In this document: positions 9,099 to 17,803 of the stretch, piece by piece
How the letters are laid out: every line of letters begins with the position of its first letter
How positions within the stretch are numbered: position 1 is the stretch's first letter
From: Pelagicoccus mobilis
Lineage (GTDB): Bacteria; Verrucomicrobiota; Verrucomicrobiia; Opitutales; Opitutaceae
DNA length: 64,000 nt
Reading direction: 5' to 3'
Assembly: GCF_016595505.1 (NCBI RefSeq)
Contig: NZ_JAENIL010000003.1
Coordinates: forward strand, 181,089 to 245,088
Program-made: the position numbers and the translations under genes
Notes under the pieces: generated by a model
What the model was told of the DNA's origin: nothing
Seen by the model: only the letters and a program-made list of their open reading frames with translations
Database searches by the model: none

Positions 9099-10031
9099 AT
9101 GAAGGTTATGGATAGACGGAGGTTTATTGGAAGTGTGGGCTTGGGGCTGACGGTGCTGTCGAACGCCTTGGGGCGATCAGGGAGTTCGGCGCCTCAGCTG
9201 ACGATCTTGCAGACGAACGATACGCATTCGCGAATCGACCCGTTTCCTATGGATGGCGGTCGCAATCAAGGCTTGGGCGGAGTCGCTCGCCGAAAGGTAT
9301 TGATCGACCAGATACGGAGGCGAGAAGAGCACACGCTTTTGGTGGATAGCGGAGACATTTTCCAGGGGACGCCTTATTACAATCTCTATGGCGGCGAGGT
9401 GGAGATCGAAGCCATGAACCAAATGGGCTACGAGGTGGCGACTGTGGGCAACCACGAGTTTGATAACGGTATCGAAGGCTTGGAGAAGACGATGCCAAAG
9501 GCCGGTTTCGAGTGGGTTTCGAGCAATCTGGATTGGAGCGGCGCGAAGTCTCTGGCTCCTCTGGTGAAACCGTGGACGATCAGGGAGATCGGACCCTTTA
9601 AGGTGGGGTTGTTTGGATTGCTCTGCGAGTTGGAGGGTATGGTGAGCGCGTCGCACCATGAAGGTGTTGTTTATTTGGACCCGGTGGAATCGGCTCGCAG
9701 GAGCGTTCACGAGCTCAGGGCTCGCGGCTGCAATGTGATCGTTTGTCTTTCGCACATGGGTTTCCCGACGCGTTCGGACGGGGAGCAGCTTCGCGATGAT
9801 CGTCTGCCGGAAAAGGTGGAGGGAGTGGATCTCGTGCTCGGTGGGCACTCGCACACGTTTTTGGATGAATTGGTCGAGCTACGGCGTAAGGGAGGCGGAG
9901 TGACCCGCATCACGCAGCAAGGCTGGGGAGGTATGCGTCTAGGGAGGGTCGATGTAGCCCTAGGCAAGTCGGATTCGTTAGTGATACGGCAAGATCCGTT
10001 ACTCGTTTCGCCCGCGAACGGATCGGTCTAA
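9099..10031 (+). CDS. Metallophosphoesterase domain of a split 5'-nucleotidase, Tat-type signal
   Basis: The 310-residue product starts with MDRRRFIG and a hydrophobic stretch, typical of a twin-arginine signal. The calcineurin-like phosphoesterase motifs are present in order: NDTHSRID (about residue 40), DSGDIFQGTP (about 82), GNHEFDNG (about 116), CLSHMG (about 206) and GGHSHTFLD (about 248). These are the metal ligands expected of a periplasmic 5'-nucleotidase or UDP-sugar hydrolase. There is no C-terminal substrate domain; that is encoded by the gene just upstream. The likely role is scavenging of phosphate or nucleosides from extracytoplasmic nucleotides. The exact substrate cannot be read from sequence. 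Confidence 0.88.
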   Translation: MKVMDRRRFIGSVGLGLTVLSNALGRSGSSAPQLTILQTNDTHSRIDPFPMDGGRNQGLGGVARRKVLIDQIRRREEHTLLVDSGDIFQGTPYYNLYGGEVEIEAMNQMGYEVATVGNHEFDNGIEGLEKTMPKAGFEWVSSNLDWSGAKSLAPLVKPWTIREIGPFKVGLFGLLCELEGMVSASHHEGVVYLDPVESARRSVHELRARGCNVIVCLSHMGFPTRSDGEQLRDDRLPEKVEGVDLVLGGHSHTFLDELVELRRKGGGVTRITQQGWGGMRLGRVDVALGKSDSLVIRQDPLLVSPANGSV

Positions 10032-10160
10032 AGTGGGTTTGATCGAGGGATATTGGCGAGAGGTTGCGAGTCGCTGGATGCTGCTTTGAGGGATAGGCAA
10101 GGAGTGCAAGGCCTCTCCAGATGAGGATGTTTACTGGTACATTGACCTGTCGATTGACGA

Positions 10161-12647
10161 CTACGACTCAGTCGCCAGAGAGTTGAGAAACGGGATCACT
10201 GTTTTGAGTAGCATGTAGAGCTCGTCTTGAGAGAACCCGCTTCTACTTCTTTGATAAGCGAAGTTTACTCTCTCGCAGCGAATCCCCTTTTTCTTCATGG
10301 ATTTCTCGATCTTTTTTACGTGGCTGGACTTTTCGTGATATGTGTTTTTGTCGTCCTCTATTATCAATAGGGGAGCAGTGATCTCGTCCGAACGAATTAA
10401 CGGAGAAACTCTTCGAGCGTAATCTTTGTCGTTCCGCAAATTTTCCACGTGCAGAGCTAGAGTCCGAGTGTGTTCCGTTTCCGAAAAAACTTCGAGTGTG
10501 TTCAGCGAGTTTGGAGCGTTGTAGGAGTGAAGGAGGTCCTCGTATCCATATAATGATACGCCTCCTTTGTATAGCTTGGGGTGGTCAATGATGCTGAGGT
10601 AGGCTGCGTATCCGCCGATGAGTGCGCCCATAATATAAACCCTGTCAGGGTCTGCGGCTCCGGATTCAATCAGTGAGTTGGCGGCTATGGCGAGGTCGTC
10701 GATAAACGCTCCGTCGAGTCCGTCCTCTACTCCGGCTTGTAGAAATTCTCTTCCATAGCCGCGAGTCCCTCTGCTGTTTACTCTGAGAGCGAGGTATCCA
10801 TGTTTTGCTAAAAATGTGGCGATTGGGTCGTGGTGCCATTTTGCTCTTCCCGAAAAGTTTGCCTGAGCGACTACCACTAGGGGGAGCGGTTCGTTGTTCT
10901 CGTGACCGTGAGGAACGGTCAGGTAATAGTCGATGGATCTACCATCTTGAGATGTTACTTTTCCGAACAAGCGCGTTGGGTTGTTTTCCGAAAGATCGCT
11001 AGTGAGTTGTATTAAAGAATCGGATTCTCTATCAACGATGAAGAATTGGTCTGGCTGAGTTGGGGCCGATGAGCGGTAGAGTACTTTGTTGTAGTTTTCG
11101 CTAAAGTCCTCGGGGATGTTCAGTGCGGGCGAGGGAAAGGTTGCGTCTGCGAGTTCTTGAGCGTCTTTGACGGCATCAAGAGATAGCGCCAATCTGGGGA
11201 TGTCCGCTTTGTATGAAAGCCCAATCAATTCGTTGGTTTTTGGGTCTATCACTAATGGAGAGCTGTTGGGTGGGATCGGTTCTATGTCGTATCGGCTGTG
11301 ATTTGCGATTGTCTTCTTGATTCGTCCGGTTTCGAGATTGTAAATGTGTAATCGCGATGTGTCGGAATTGTAGTTGGATGATAAGTACAATAGGTTTGAT
11401 TGCCGTCCCGTTGCGTGTATTCGGGTGGAGACAGGGCGATTAATGAAACTAAATTCTAATCCGTCCTCCTTGTTGATGGAATCTATTTCTATCCAGGTAT
11501 TTGTTTGCTCATCCCATGTATGGTAGACGTAGCCTCCGGATTTGTATATCAAAGCTATATTTGGAGAGCCGTCTGGCGCTGCGATGACCCTCGACGCTTT
11601 TTGCGGAATGCTGATTGGGATCTTTGTGGATTCACCGGTTTTCCAGTTCAAGTGGACGTGGCTTCTGTTGCCGACGAGTTTGTAGTGGGCTTTACCATTC
11701 CATATATATGTTCTCCAGTCGATTGCTCCTCTTTTTACTACTGTTATAGTGTCTTGAGGGGTTGCGTCACTAGGCCGTATCACGCGTTCTACGAGTTTCG
11801 CGATCTCGCTTCTTTTTCCGCTTTCTGCTTCCACTCGGAAAAGGGTAGAACCTTGGTTTACAAGATAGTTGTCTGAATCGGCCCAATCCGCTTCAAGCAA
11901 GTGGAGCTTATCATCGTAGTAACTCTCTGTACGGATGATGCTCGGGGTCTCTAAATCGATTAAATCTACTTTGATTTTTGTAAACAGATCTTCGATACGA
12001 AGGACCTTTCGTCCATCAGGTGAGAGCTTGAAACTGTATCTGTTGGGAGTTGTTAGGCGGTTTGGGGCGATGTTTTCCTTTTGGCCGTAGATTTGCTCTC
12101 TCAAGGATTGGTACGCGATATTCGAATCTGTGCAGCGGACTTCTATCCCTTGGCTGAGTACATGGACTTTTCCCGGTCCATCGATTCCCGAGCTCAAGAG
12201 ATCGATCAAGATGCGTTTGGGTTTCCCTGCTTTAAGATTTCCGACGTGAGCCAGAAAAGTGCCTATCTGCCCGTTCGAAGGGTAGGCGAACAAAAGCACG
12301 CACTTCGCGAGATCCCTATCTGAAGTGAGAATTGCGTCCGCCTGATAGCTTGGCCTGTAGGTCTTCGATCGCTTTCGAGAAGGGGTCTTTTTTGTATCCT
12401 CTGTTTTGAGTTCCACCTGGATGAACCCTTCCTTGAAGGAGTGATCGCTTTCGACTCGGTAGCTTTGGCGGTAGAAATTGAAGATGTTTCCGTTGCTTCG
12501 TTCTGCAGAAAAAACGCCATTCTGGTATGACCTCATCCTGCCGATGCCGCGATCATCCTCTACCACAATTTTGAGTTGGGCTTTGAGGACGAAGAGTGGG
12601 AGAAGGGCTAGGACTGCGAAGAGGAAGCGGGAGATCGTTCTGGGCAT
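10161..12647 (-). CDS. S9 prolyl-oligopeptidase-like protein lacking catalytic Ser and His (probable pseudoenzyme)
   Basis: The 828-residue protein has a signal peptide (FLFAVLALLPLFVLKA), a long beta-propeller-like middle and a C-terminal alpha/beta-hydrolase domain of the S9 peptidase family (RVNSRGTRGYGREF, then DLAIAANSLI, then GGYAAYLSI). Family members carry G-x-S-x-G-G-(Y/F) at the nucleophile elbow. Here it reads GALIGGY with Leu at residue 676. The usual EGHGF around the catalytic His reads SRSGF at about 801-805. The Asp region (LLIIEDDKN) looks retained. It is therefore probably not a working peptidase and may bind peptides or act as a regulator. Its DNA is visibly richer in A/T than its neighbours, which hints at transfer. 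It stands alone. Confidence 0.85.
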   Translation of the reverse strand: MPRTISRFLFAVLALLPLFVLKAQLKIVVEDDRGIGRMRSYQNGVFSAERSNGNIFNFYRQSYRVESDHSFKEGFIQVELKTEDTKKTPSRKRSKTYRPSYQADAILTSDRDLAKCVLLFAYPSNGQIGTFLAHVGNLKAGKPKRILIDLLSSGIDGPGKVHVLSQGIEVRCTDSNIAYQSLREQIYGQKENIAPNRLTTPNRYSFKLSPDGRKVLRIEDLFTKIKVDLIDLETPSIIRTESYYDDKLHLLEADWADSDNYLVNQGSTLFRVEAESGKRSEIAKLVERVIRPSDATPQDTITVVKRGAIDWRTYIWNGKAHYKLVGNRSHVHLNWKTGESTKIPISIPQKASRVIAAPDGSPNIALIYKSGGYVYHTWDEQTNTWIEIDSINKEDGLEFSFINRPVSTRIHATGRQSNLLYLSSNYNSDTSRLHIYNLETGRIKKTIANHSRYDIEPIPPNSSPLVIDPKTNELIGLSYKADIPRLALSLDAVKDAQELADATFPSPALNIPEDFSENYNKVLYRSSAPTQPDQFFIVDRESDSLIQLTSDLSENNPTRLFGKVTSQDGRSIDYYLTVPHGHENNEPLPLVVVAQANFSGRAKWHHDPIATFLAKHGYLALRVNSRGTRGYGREFLQAGVEDGLDGAFIDDLAIAANSLIESGAADPDRVYIMGALIGGYAAYLSIIDHPKLYKGGVSLYGYEDLLHSYNAPNSLNTLEVFSETEHTRTLALHVENLRNDKDYARRVSPLIRSDEITAPLLIIEDDKNTYHEKSSHVKKIEKSMKKKGIRCERVNFAYQRSRSGFSQDELYMLLKTVIPFLNSLATES

Positions 12648-12817
12648 GCCGTTTAGGGATATTTACCGACATAACTCAGAGATGAAGCATGTGGGAGGCA
12701 AGCTCCGGAATCGAGAGATTGGTAGCTGGAGCTGTTGTCCTGCCTGCTGTGCGCTCCCTCCTTGTGTTTCCTGAAAAAGTCCTCTAGCGATACCGACCCT
12801 CAATAGAGTTTCGCACT

Positions 12818-14044
12818 ATGAAAGTTAAGAAAGTAGGCATCCTAACGGCAGGTGGCTTGGCCCCTTGCCTTTCCTCAGCAATCGGTGGCCTGATCCAGCG
12901 CTACACCGAAATCGACCCGGACGTAGAGATCATTTGCTACAAAAACGGTTACTACGGTCTGCTCAAGGGCTTGAGCTACGAAGTGACTCCTGAAGTCCGA
13001 GCCAATGCGGAGAAACTTCACCTTTTTGGTGGTAGCCCGATCGGCAACAGCCGCGTAAAGCTCACCAACGTAAAGGATTGCGTAAAGCGTGGTCTCGTAA
13101 AGGAAGGCGAAGACCCGCAGAAGGTGGCGGCCGACCAGCTTGTGAAGGACGGCGTAGACGTGCTGCACACGATCGGTGGAGACGACACGAACACTGCGGC
13201 GGCGGACCTTGCGGCTTACCTCGCTACCAACGACTACGCGCTTCGCGTGATCGGTCTTCCGAAGACGATCGACAACGACGTTTACCCGATCAAGCAGTCT
13301 CTCGGCGCGTACACAGCGGCTGAGCACGGCGCTAACTATTTCGAAAACGTGGTGGCTGAGCACAACTCCAGCCCGCGCATGCTGATCATCCACGAGGTGA
13401 TGGGTCGCCACTGTGGTTGGCTCGCGGCTTACACGGCTTACGAGTACCACAAACGTCAAAAGTGCCGCTACTGGGTTCCGGAAATCGGCCTTTCGCAAGA
13501 GCGTCACGACGTGCATGCGGTTTACGTTCCTGAGCTCAGCATCGATCTGGAAGCCGAAGCGGCACGTCTTCGCAAGCAGCTCGACGAGCATGACGCGGTT
13601 AACATCTTCCTCTCTGAGGGCGCGGGTGTCGCAGACATCGTTGCTCAGAAGGAAGCGGCTGGCGAAGAGATCATCCGTGACGCTTTTGGCCACGTGCAGC
13701 TCGACTTCATCAATCCAGGCCAGTACTTCGCGAAGCAGTTCAAGGAACTGATCGGAGCGGAGAAGGTTCTCGTTCAGAAGAGCGGTTACTACTCTCGTGC
13801 GGCAGCGGCTAACCCGAAGGATCTCAACCTCATCAAGAGCTGCACCGACAAGGCTGTTGAAGCGGCGTTTGCAGGTGAGAGTGGCGTGATCGGTCACGAC
13901 GAGAACAACCGTGACATCCTCCGCGCGTGTGAGTTCGACCGTGTTGCGGGCGGCAAGCCATTCGACACGACGGCTGCTTGGTTCGACCAGCTTCTCTCGG
14001 AGATCGGTCAGCCTAAGGGCGAGGTGCAGGACACTAGCCACTAA
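12818..14044 (+). CDS. pfp: Pyrophosphate-type 6-phosphofructokinase (first copy)
   Basis: The 408-residue product has all phosphofructokinase motifs. LTAGGLAPCLSSAIGG lies at the N-terminus, IGGDDTNTAAADL at about residue 118, LPKTIDND at about 147 with the catalytic Asp, and MGRHCGWLA at about 194. The Asp following GGD is the residue that favours pyrophosphate over ATP in this family. The reaction is reversible fructose-6-phosphate phosphorylation in cytoplasmic glycolysis or gluconeogenesis. It is a single gene with its own terminator immediately downstream. A divergent second paralogue lies about 5.4 kb further on. Codon use is strongly biased to C/G-ending codons, as expected of a highly expressed gene. 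Confidence 0.93.
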   Translation: MKVKKVGILTAGGLAPCLSSAIGGLIQRYTEIDPDVEIICYKNGYYGLLKGLSYEVTPEVRANAEKLHLFGGSPIGNSRVKLTNVKDCVKRGLVKEGEDPQKVAADQLVKDGVDVLHTIGGDDTNTAAADLAAYLATNDYALRVIGLPKTIDNDVYPIKQSLGAYTAAEHGANYFENVVAEHNSSPRMLIIHEVMGRHCGWLAAYTAYEYHKRQKCRYWVPEIGLSQERHDVHAVYVPELSIDLEAEAARLRKQLDEHDAVNIFLSEGAGVADIVAQKEAAGEEIIRDAFGHVQLDFINPGQYFAKQFKELIGAEKVLVQKSGYYSRAAAANPKDLNLIKSCTDKAVEAAFAGESGVIGHDENNRDILRACEFDRVAGGKPFDTTAAWFDQLLSEIGQPKGEVQDTSH

Positions 14045-14066
14045 GGTTGTTAAACCCATAGATTTC

Positions 14067-14103
14067 AAAAGCCGGAGCGAGTGAATCGCTTCGGCTTTTT
14101 TTG
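14067..14103 (+). terminator. Intrinsic terminator after first PFK
   Basis: The hairpin AGCCGGAGCGA / TCGCTTCGGCT with a GTGAA loop is followed by a run of T. It lies 22 bases after the stop codon. Confidence 0.85.
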
Positions 14104-14115
14104 TGGTTTGATCCT

Positions 14116-14150
14116 GTAGCGGGGTGGCCGCTGGGGACAGCGGCCGCTAC
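14116..14150. repeat. GC-rich stem-loop between convergent genes
   Basis: GTAGC (14116-14120) pairs with GCTAC (14146-14150), and inside it GGCCGCT (14126-14132) pairs with AGCGGCC (14139-14145). There is a five-base bulge on the left arm and no T tract. It ends 2 bases before the stop of the PilB-like gene and follows a complete terminator. It may therefore be a dispersed intergenic palindrome and not a terminator. Confidence 0.6.
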
Positions 14151-14152
14151 CT

Positions 14153-15865
14153 CTACTCTTTGTATTCGGGGACGGTGACGCGCTCGACTTCTTCGAGGGT
14201 CGTCAGGCCGAGGAGCGCTTTCTTGAGAGCGTCTTCGCGGAGGCTTTTTAGGCCGAGTCGTTTGGCTTCTGCCTGAATTTTGAAGAGCGGAGCGCTGGAG
14301 GAGATAAGTTCTCGCATGTATTCAGAAACTTCGACGACTTCATGCACGCCTACGCGTCCTTTGAATCCGGAGTTGTGGCAGTGCTGGCAGCCGCGTCCAC
14401 GATAGAAGGGGATCGTAGGGTCGATGCTTTCGGCCGTGAAATACTTGAGCAGCATTTCTTCGTCTGGCTGGTAGGTTTCCTTGCAGCATTCGCAAATGCG
14501 GCTGACGAGACGTTGGGAAAGCACGCCGTTTAGGGCAGGGGCCACCATGTAGGGATCGACTCCCATTTCGACGAGGCGAAGGATGGCTTGGGTGGCGCTG
14601 TTGGTGTGAAGCGTCGTCAAAACCATGTGCCCGGTGAGGGCGGCTTCGGTGGCGATCTTGGCGGTTTCGAGGTCTCGGATTTCGCCGACGAGAATGATGT
14701 CCGGATCCTGGCGGAGGGCGGAGCGGAGAATGGCGGCGAAATCGAGGTCGATGTTGTGCTTTACCTCGAAGTGGTTGACTCCGGGAAGCTGGTACTCGAC
14801 CGGATTTTCAATGGTCATGATGTTTCGTTCACGATCATTGAGGTAGTCGAGAGCCGAATACAGAGTGGTTGTCTTACCGGATCCGGTTGGACCGGTGACG
14901 ATGAAAATCCCGTTGGGCTTAGAGACGGACGAGCGGAAGCTGGAGAGGTTGTTTTTTGCGAAGCAGAGCTCGTCGATCGTGGGTACGCCGTTTTGACCAG
15001 CTTGTCCGAGAAGGCGGATCACTATCTTTTCTCCGTGCAAGCCTGGGCAGGTGGAGATACGGAAGTTTTGGCTGAAGGAGCCGACGTCGATGGAAAAGCG
15101 TCCGTCTTGCGGTAGTCTCGTGTCGGAGATATCGAGCTCCGAGATGAACTTCATGCGCACCATAAGGGCGACGTGGGATTGCTTGGGGATTTCGACAATA
15201 TCGCGGAGATGTCCGTCGACGCGGAATCGGATTTTTCCGTGGTCCTTGTGAGCTTCGATATGGATGTCGGAGGCTCTTTGCTTGAAGGCGTCGTAGATGA
15301 CGTGATTGCCCAGCTCGACAAGGGCGTTGTTTTCGGCGAGGTGCAGAAGGTTTTCCTCTCCTCGGGCGTTTATGTCGATGCCATCTGTGAGAGATTCCAG
15401 CGACTTGAGGGCTTGGTCGAAGGAGATGTTTGTTTGGTAGGAGATATCGATGGCTTGATCGATGTCTTCCGGCAGGCCGAACACGGGGCTGACCCGCTTT
15501 TGCAAGAAGCGTTCGAGCGATTCGACGAGGTTGCGATTCATCGGATCGTTCATGACCATGGTCACGTATCCATCGAACTCGTACAGGCTGATCGCTTGGA
15601 TCTTCTTGGCCATCTCCAGAGGGATGCGCTGGTCCTCTGGATAGGAAATGTTGATCGAGAGTGGGTCTACATAGGTGGTGTTGTTGGCACGGGCCCAAAG
15701 CTCGCCGGCTGGGTCCTTGCGCATGTAGCCCTTTTCGATGATCTCGAGCAGGAGGCCAGAGTGGTCCTTCTTAAACTTGGCGATGAGCTTGTTTAGGAGG
15801 ACGGATTCTATTTTGTCTGACTCGGTGAGGAGCTCGACAAAGCGGTCGCATCTAATTTCTCGCAT
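14153..15865 (-). CDS. PilB/GspE-family secretion ATPase
   Basis: This 570-residue cytoplasmic hexameric ATPase powers type IV pilus or type II secretion assembly. An MshEN/GspE-type N-terminal domain covers about residues 30-150. The ATPase core has Walker A GPTGSGKTTTLYS (about 324), DPDIILVGEIRD as Asp box/Walker B (about 389) and the conserved TGHMVLTTLHTNSA. A four-Cys zinc motif follows (CECC ... CQHC, about 450-495). The N-terminus overlaps the small upstream gene by 14 bases and has no Shine-Dalgarno of its own, which suggests translational coupling. It is last in an operon with a receiver-kinase, a CheY-like regulator and a small protein, so pilus or secretion activity is probably under that signalling system. 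No other pilus genes are in the window, so PilB and GspE cannot be separated. Confidence 0.9.
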   Translation of the reverse strand: MREIRCDRFVELLTESDKIESVLLNKLIAKFKKDHSGLLLEIIEKGYMRKDPAGELWARANNTTYVDPLSINISYPEDQRIPLEMAKKIQAISLYEFDGYVTMVMNDPMNRNLVESLERFLQKRVSPVFGLPEDIDQAIDISYQTNISFDQALKSLESLTDGIDINARGEENLLHLAENNALVELGNHVIYDAFKQRASDIHIEAHKDHGKIRFRVDGHLRDIVEIPKQSHVALMVRMKFISELDISDTRLPQDGRFSIDVGSFSQNFRISTCPGLHGEKIVIRLLGQAGQNGVPTIDELCFAKNNLSSFRSSVSKPNGIFIVTGPTGSGKTTTLYSALDYLNDRERNIMTIENPVEYQLPGVNHFEVKHNIDLDFAAILRSALRQDPDIILVGEIRDLETAKIATEAALTGHMVLTTLHTNSATQAILRLVEMGVDPYMVAPALNGVLSQRLVSRICECCKETYQPDEEMLLKYFTAESIDPTIPFYRGRGCQHCHNSGFKGRVGVHEVVEVSEYMRELISSSAPLFKIQAEAKRLGLKSLREDALKKALLGLTTLEEVERVTVPEYKE

Positions 15866-16052
15866 TGTCGGAGTCGTCGAGGTTGAAGAAGTTTGCGATC
15901 GCTTGCTGTCCTAGGAGTTCGCGATTGTCGGAGGCGTTTTCAAGTTGTTCTTTTGCTTCTTGGCGAAGCTTTCTCATGTCGTACCTGACGATCAGGTTTT
16001 CGAGACTGGTAACCTCTGAAGGAATGTCGGGGGCGCTGTTTGATTCGGGCAT
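15852..16052 (-). CDS. Small acidic protein upstream of PilB-like ATPase, unknown
   Basis: The product has 66 residues, is soluble, charged and rich in Glu, Asp and Asn, with a predicted helical middle (VRYDMRKLRQEAKEQLENAS). I recognise no family. The gene looks real because an AGGAAG ribosome site lies about 7 bases before its ATG and because its end overlaps the ATPase start by 14 bases, a coupled arrangement. It sits between the response regulator and the ATPase. It could be an adaptor between them, which is inference from position only. Confidence 0.6.
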   Translation of the reverse strand: MPESNSAPDIPSEVTSLENLIVRYDMRKLRQEAKEQLENASDNRELLGQQAIANFFNLDDSDNARN

Positions 16053-16075
16053 CTTCTTCCTGGTCGTGACGTGGC

Positions 16076-16468
16076 TTAGGAGGCAGCGTGGGTAACGCTG
16101 TTGAGGACTTTGCAGATCTGCTCTTTGATTTGATCCGGGGCTTGTGTCTTGAGGATGTAGTAGGTGGCTCCGGCTTCCGCAGTCTCTTGGATCGTATTGC
16201 GAGTGGATACGGCTGTCATCATGATGACCTTGGCCTCTGGATTGATCCTTTTGATGATCTTGAGCGCCTCGATGCCATTCATCTTGTTCATGTTGATGTC
16301 GAGAAGAATGAGATCTGGCTCGTATTCCTGGTAGGCTTCGACTGCGTCCATGCCGTTTTGCATGAGGTAGACTTTTCCGATGCCGATGTCTTGTAGCATC
16401 AGCTTCATGAATGTACGCATGTGCGCTTCGTCGTCTGCGATAAGGGCTGTGATGTTGCTGTAGTCCAT
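16076..16468 (-). CDS. CheY-like single-domain response regulator
   Basis: The 130-residue protein is a receiver domain only. The acidic pair is in ALIADDEAH, the phospho-acceptor Asp in LILLDINMNKMNG (about residue 56), the Thr in MMTAVS and the Lys in ILKTQAP (about 109), so it should be phosphorylatable. No output domain is present. Its start overlaps the stop of the upstream histidine kinase gene by one base (TAATG), so the two are cotranscribed and likely a cognate pair. The downstream ATPase suggests control of pilus or secretion activity. Confidence 0.9.
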   Translation of the reverse strand: MDYSNITALIADDEAHMRTFMKLMLQDIGIGKVYLMQNGMDAVEAYQEYEPDLILLDINMNKMNGIEALKIIKRINPEAKVIMMTAVSTRNTIQETAEAGATYYILKTQAPDQIKEQICKVLNSVTHAAS

Positions 16469-17634
16469 TATGGGATACGTTTTAGTTTTATCTGAAAGTG
16501 GGCTCCGCCTTCGGGGCGATTTTCTACGGTGATTTCTCCTGAGTGGCTGGTGATGATTCGTTTGACCACATAGAGCCCGATGCCGCTGGTTGATTCTCCG
16601 CCGGTTGGCATGTTGGAGGTACGGCTGAATTCCTTGAAGAGCTTGTCGAACTCGTTTTCCGGGATGCCAGGGCCTTCGTCTTTTACGGAGAGGTAGACCC
16701 AGCTCGGGTCAGCTCGTGTTTCCAGAGTGATCGCTGTGGCCTTGGGGGAGAATTTGATGGCGTTGGTAACTAAATTTTCGATACAGCGAGTGATGAGTCT
16801 GCGGTCGATCGAGCTTGCAGCTCCCTGGGATGAATCTACGTGGGCGAGGGTGATCGACTTCTTTTCGGCAATCGGCTTTTGGAGCTTTTCGATTTGGGCT
16901 ACGAGCTCGGAAGGGGGTAGGTCCTCTCGGGTGAGCTCGAAGTGGTCGAGGTCGATCTTGGAGATGTCTAGGAGGTCCTCGACGAGGGTGAGCATGTTTT
17001 CGCTGGCGTCGATGATGCAGCGGACCATCTCGCGTTGGCTTTCGTTTAGGGTGCCGAAGCGTTCTGTCTCGAGGAAGTGGGAGACGCCGCAGATGGAGGC
17101 TATCGGGTTGCGGAGGTCGTGGGAGGCGACGCCGAGGAATTTGGTCTTGGAAGTGTTTTGATGCTGGAGGGTATCGATGGTGGAGTGGGCCTCGATCCGC
17201 TTTTGGTATTCGGCAATCTGGTGTTTGCAGCGGGTGCGCAGCTCGGTGGCGCGTAGCGGTTTTTCGACGTAGTCGTTTGCTCCGGCGTCGAACGCGTCGC
17301 TCATGGTTTCCGACCTCGTCGCTCCGGTCAGGATCACGAGAGGTATGTCGGCAGTCGCCGGTTGAGCTTTTAGGGTGCGGCAAAGTGAGATGCCGTCTTC
17401 GCCTGGCATTTCGATGTCGCAGAGGATGAGTTGCGGGGGCTCTCGCTCGATCATCGCCCTGGCTTGTTTCGCGTCGAAGGCGTGGAGGAGGCTGTAATTG
17501 ACGGGGGTAAGGATCTTTTTCACTATCCCGTGCGTGCTGCGGTCGTCGTCGACGATGAGCACGGCTCGGCTCGAGGCGTCCGGCGAGGAGCGGGCGCCCT
17601 CTTGGTGGGAGGCGTCTGTGGAATTTGAAATCAC
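16468..17634 (-). CDS. Receiver-histidine kinase (response-regulator domain fused N-terminally)
   Basis: The 388-residue cytoplasmic protein has an N-terminal receiver at about 25-145 (VLIVDDDRS, LILCDIEMPGEDG with the acceptor Asp, DYVEKPL with the Lys). A HisKA domain follows (VASHDLRNPIAS, phospho-His about residue 177), then a HATPase domain with N box (LVTNAIKFSP), DEGPGIPE and GIGLYVVKRI. There is no sensor or membrane segment, so its input must come by phosphotransfer or protein contact. It is the first gene of a four-gene operon (kinase, CheY-like, small protein, PilB-like ATPase). Confidence 0.9.
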   Translation of the reverse strand: MISNSTDASHQEGARSSPDASSRAVLIVDDDRSTHGIVKKILTPVNYSLLHAFDAKQARAMIEREPPQLILCDIEMPGEDGISLCRTLKAQPATADIPLVILTGATRSETMSDAFDAGANDYVEKPLRATELRTRCKHQIAEYQKRIEAHSTIDTLQHQNTSKTKFLGVASHDLRNPIASICGVSHFLETERFGTLNESQREMVRCIIDASENMLTLVEDLLDISKIDLDHFELTREDLPPSELVAQIEKLQKPIAEKKSITLAHVDSSQGAASSIDRRLITRCIENLVTNAIKFSPKATAITLETRADPSWVYLSVKDEGPGIPENEFDKLFKEFSRTSNMPTGGESTSGIGLYVVKRIITSHSGEITVENRPEGGAHFQIKLKRIP

Positions 17635-17743
17635 GGGAACAAGAGAGTCGGTTTATCTACCTATGGCACATCGGATCCTGCCTAGGCTCCTTGAGAACCA
17701 ACCTTAACTGGACCTGAATTTTTACGATTCACATAAAAGCACG

Positions 17744-17774
17744 AAAAAACCCGTCCTGAATCAGGACGGGTTTG
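17744..17774 (-). terminator. Intrinsic terminator of glyS
   Basis: Read on the minus strand, AAACCCGTCCTGA / TCAGGACGGGTTT forms a perfect stem and then runs into TTTTTT. It begins about 30 bases after the glyS stop. Confidence 0.9.
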
Positions 17775-17803
17775 AAAGTGCTAGATGGTGAACGGGTTAG
17801 GTT

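Noticed and set aside
12875..14068. Long open frame antisense to the first PFK (397 codons), and similar ones antisense to glyS (18110-19291), the second PFK (19461-20819) and gnd (31899-33065)
   Set aside because: They arise from strong third-base bias in well-conserved genes on the other strand; no family motif in any of them.
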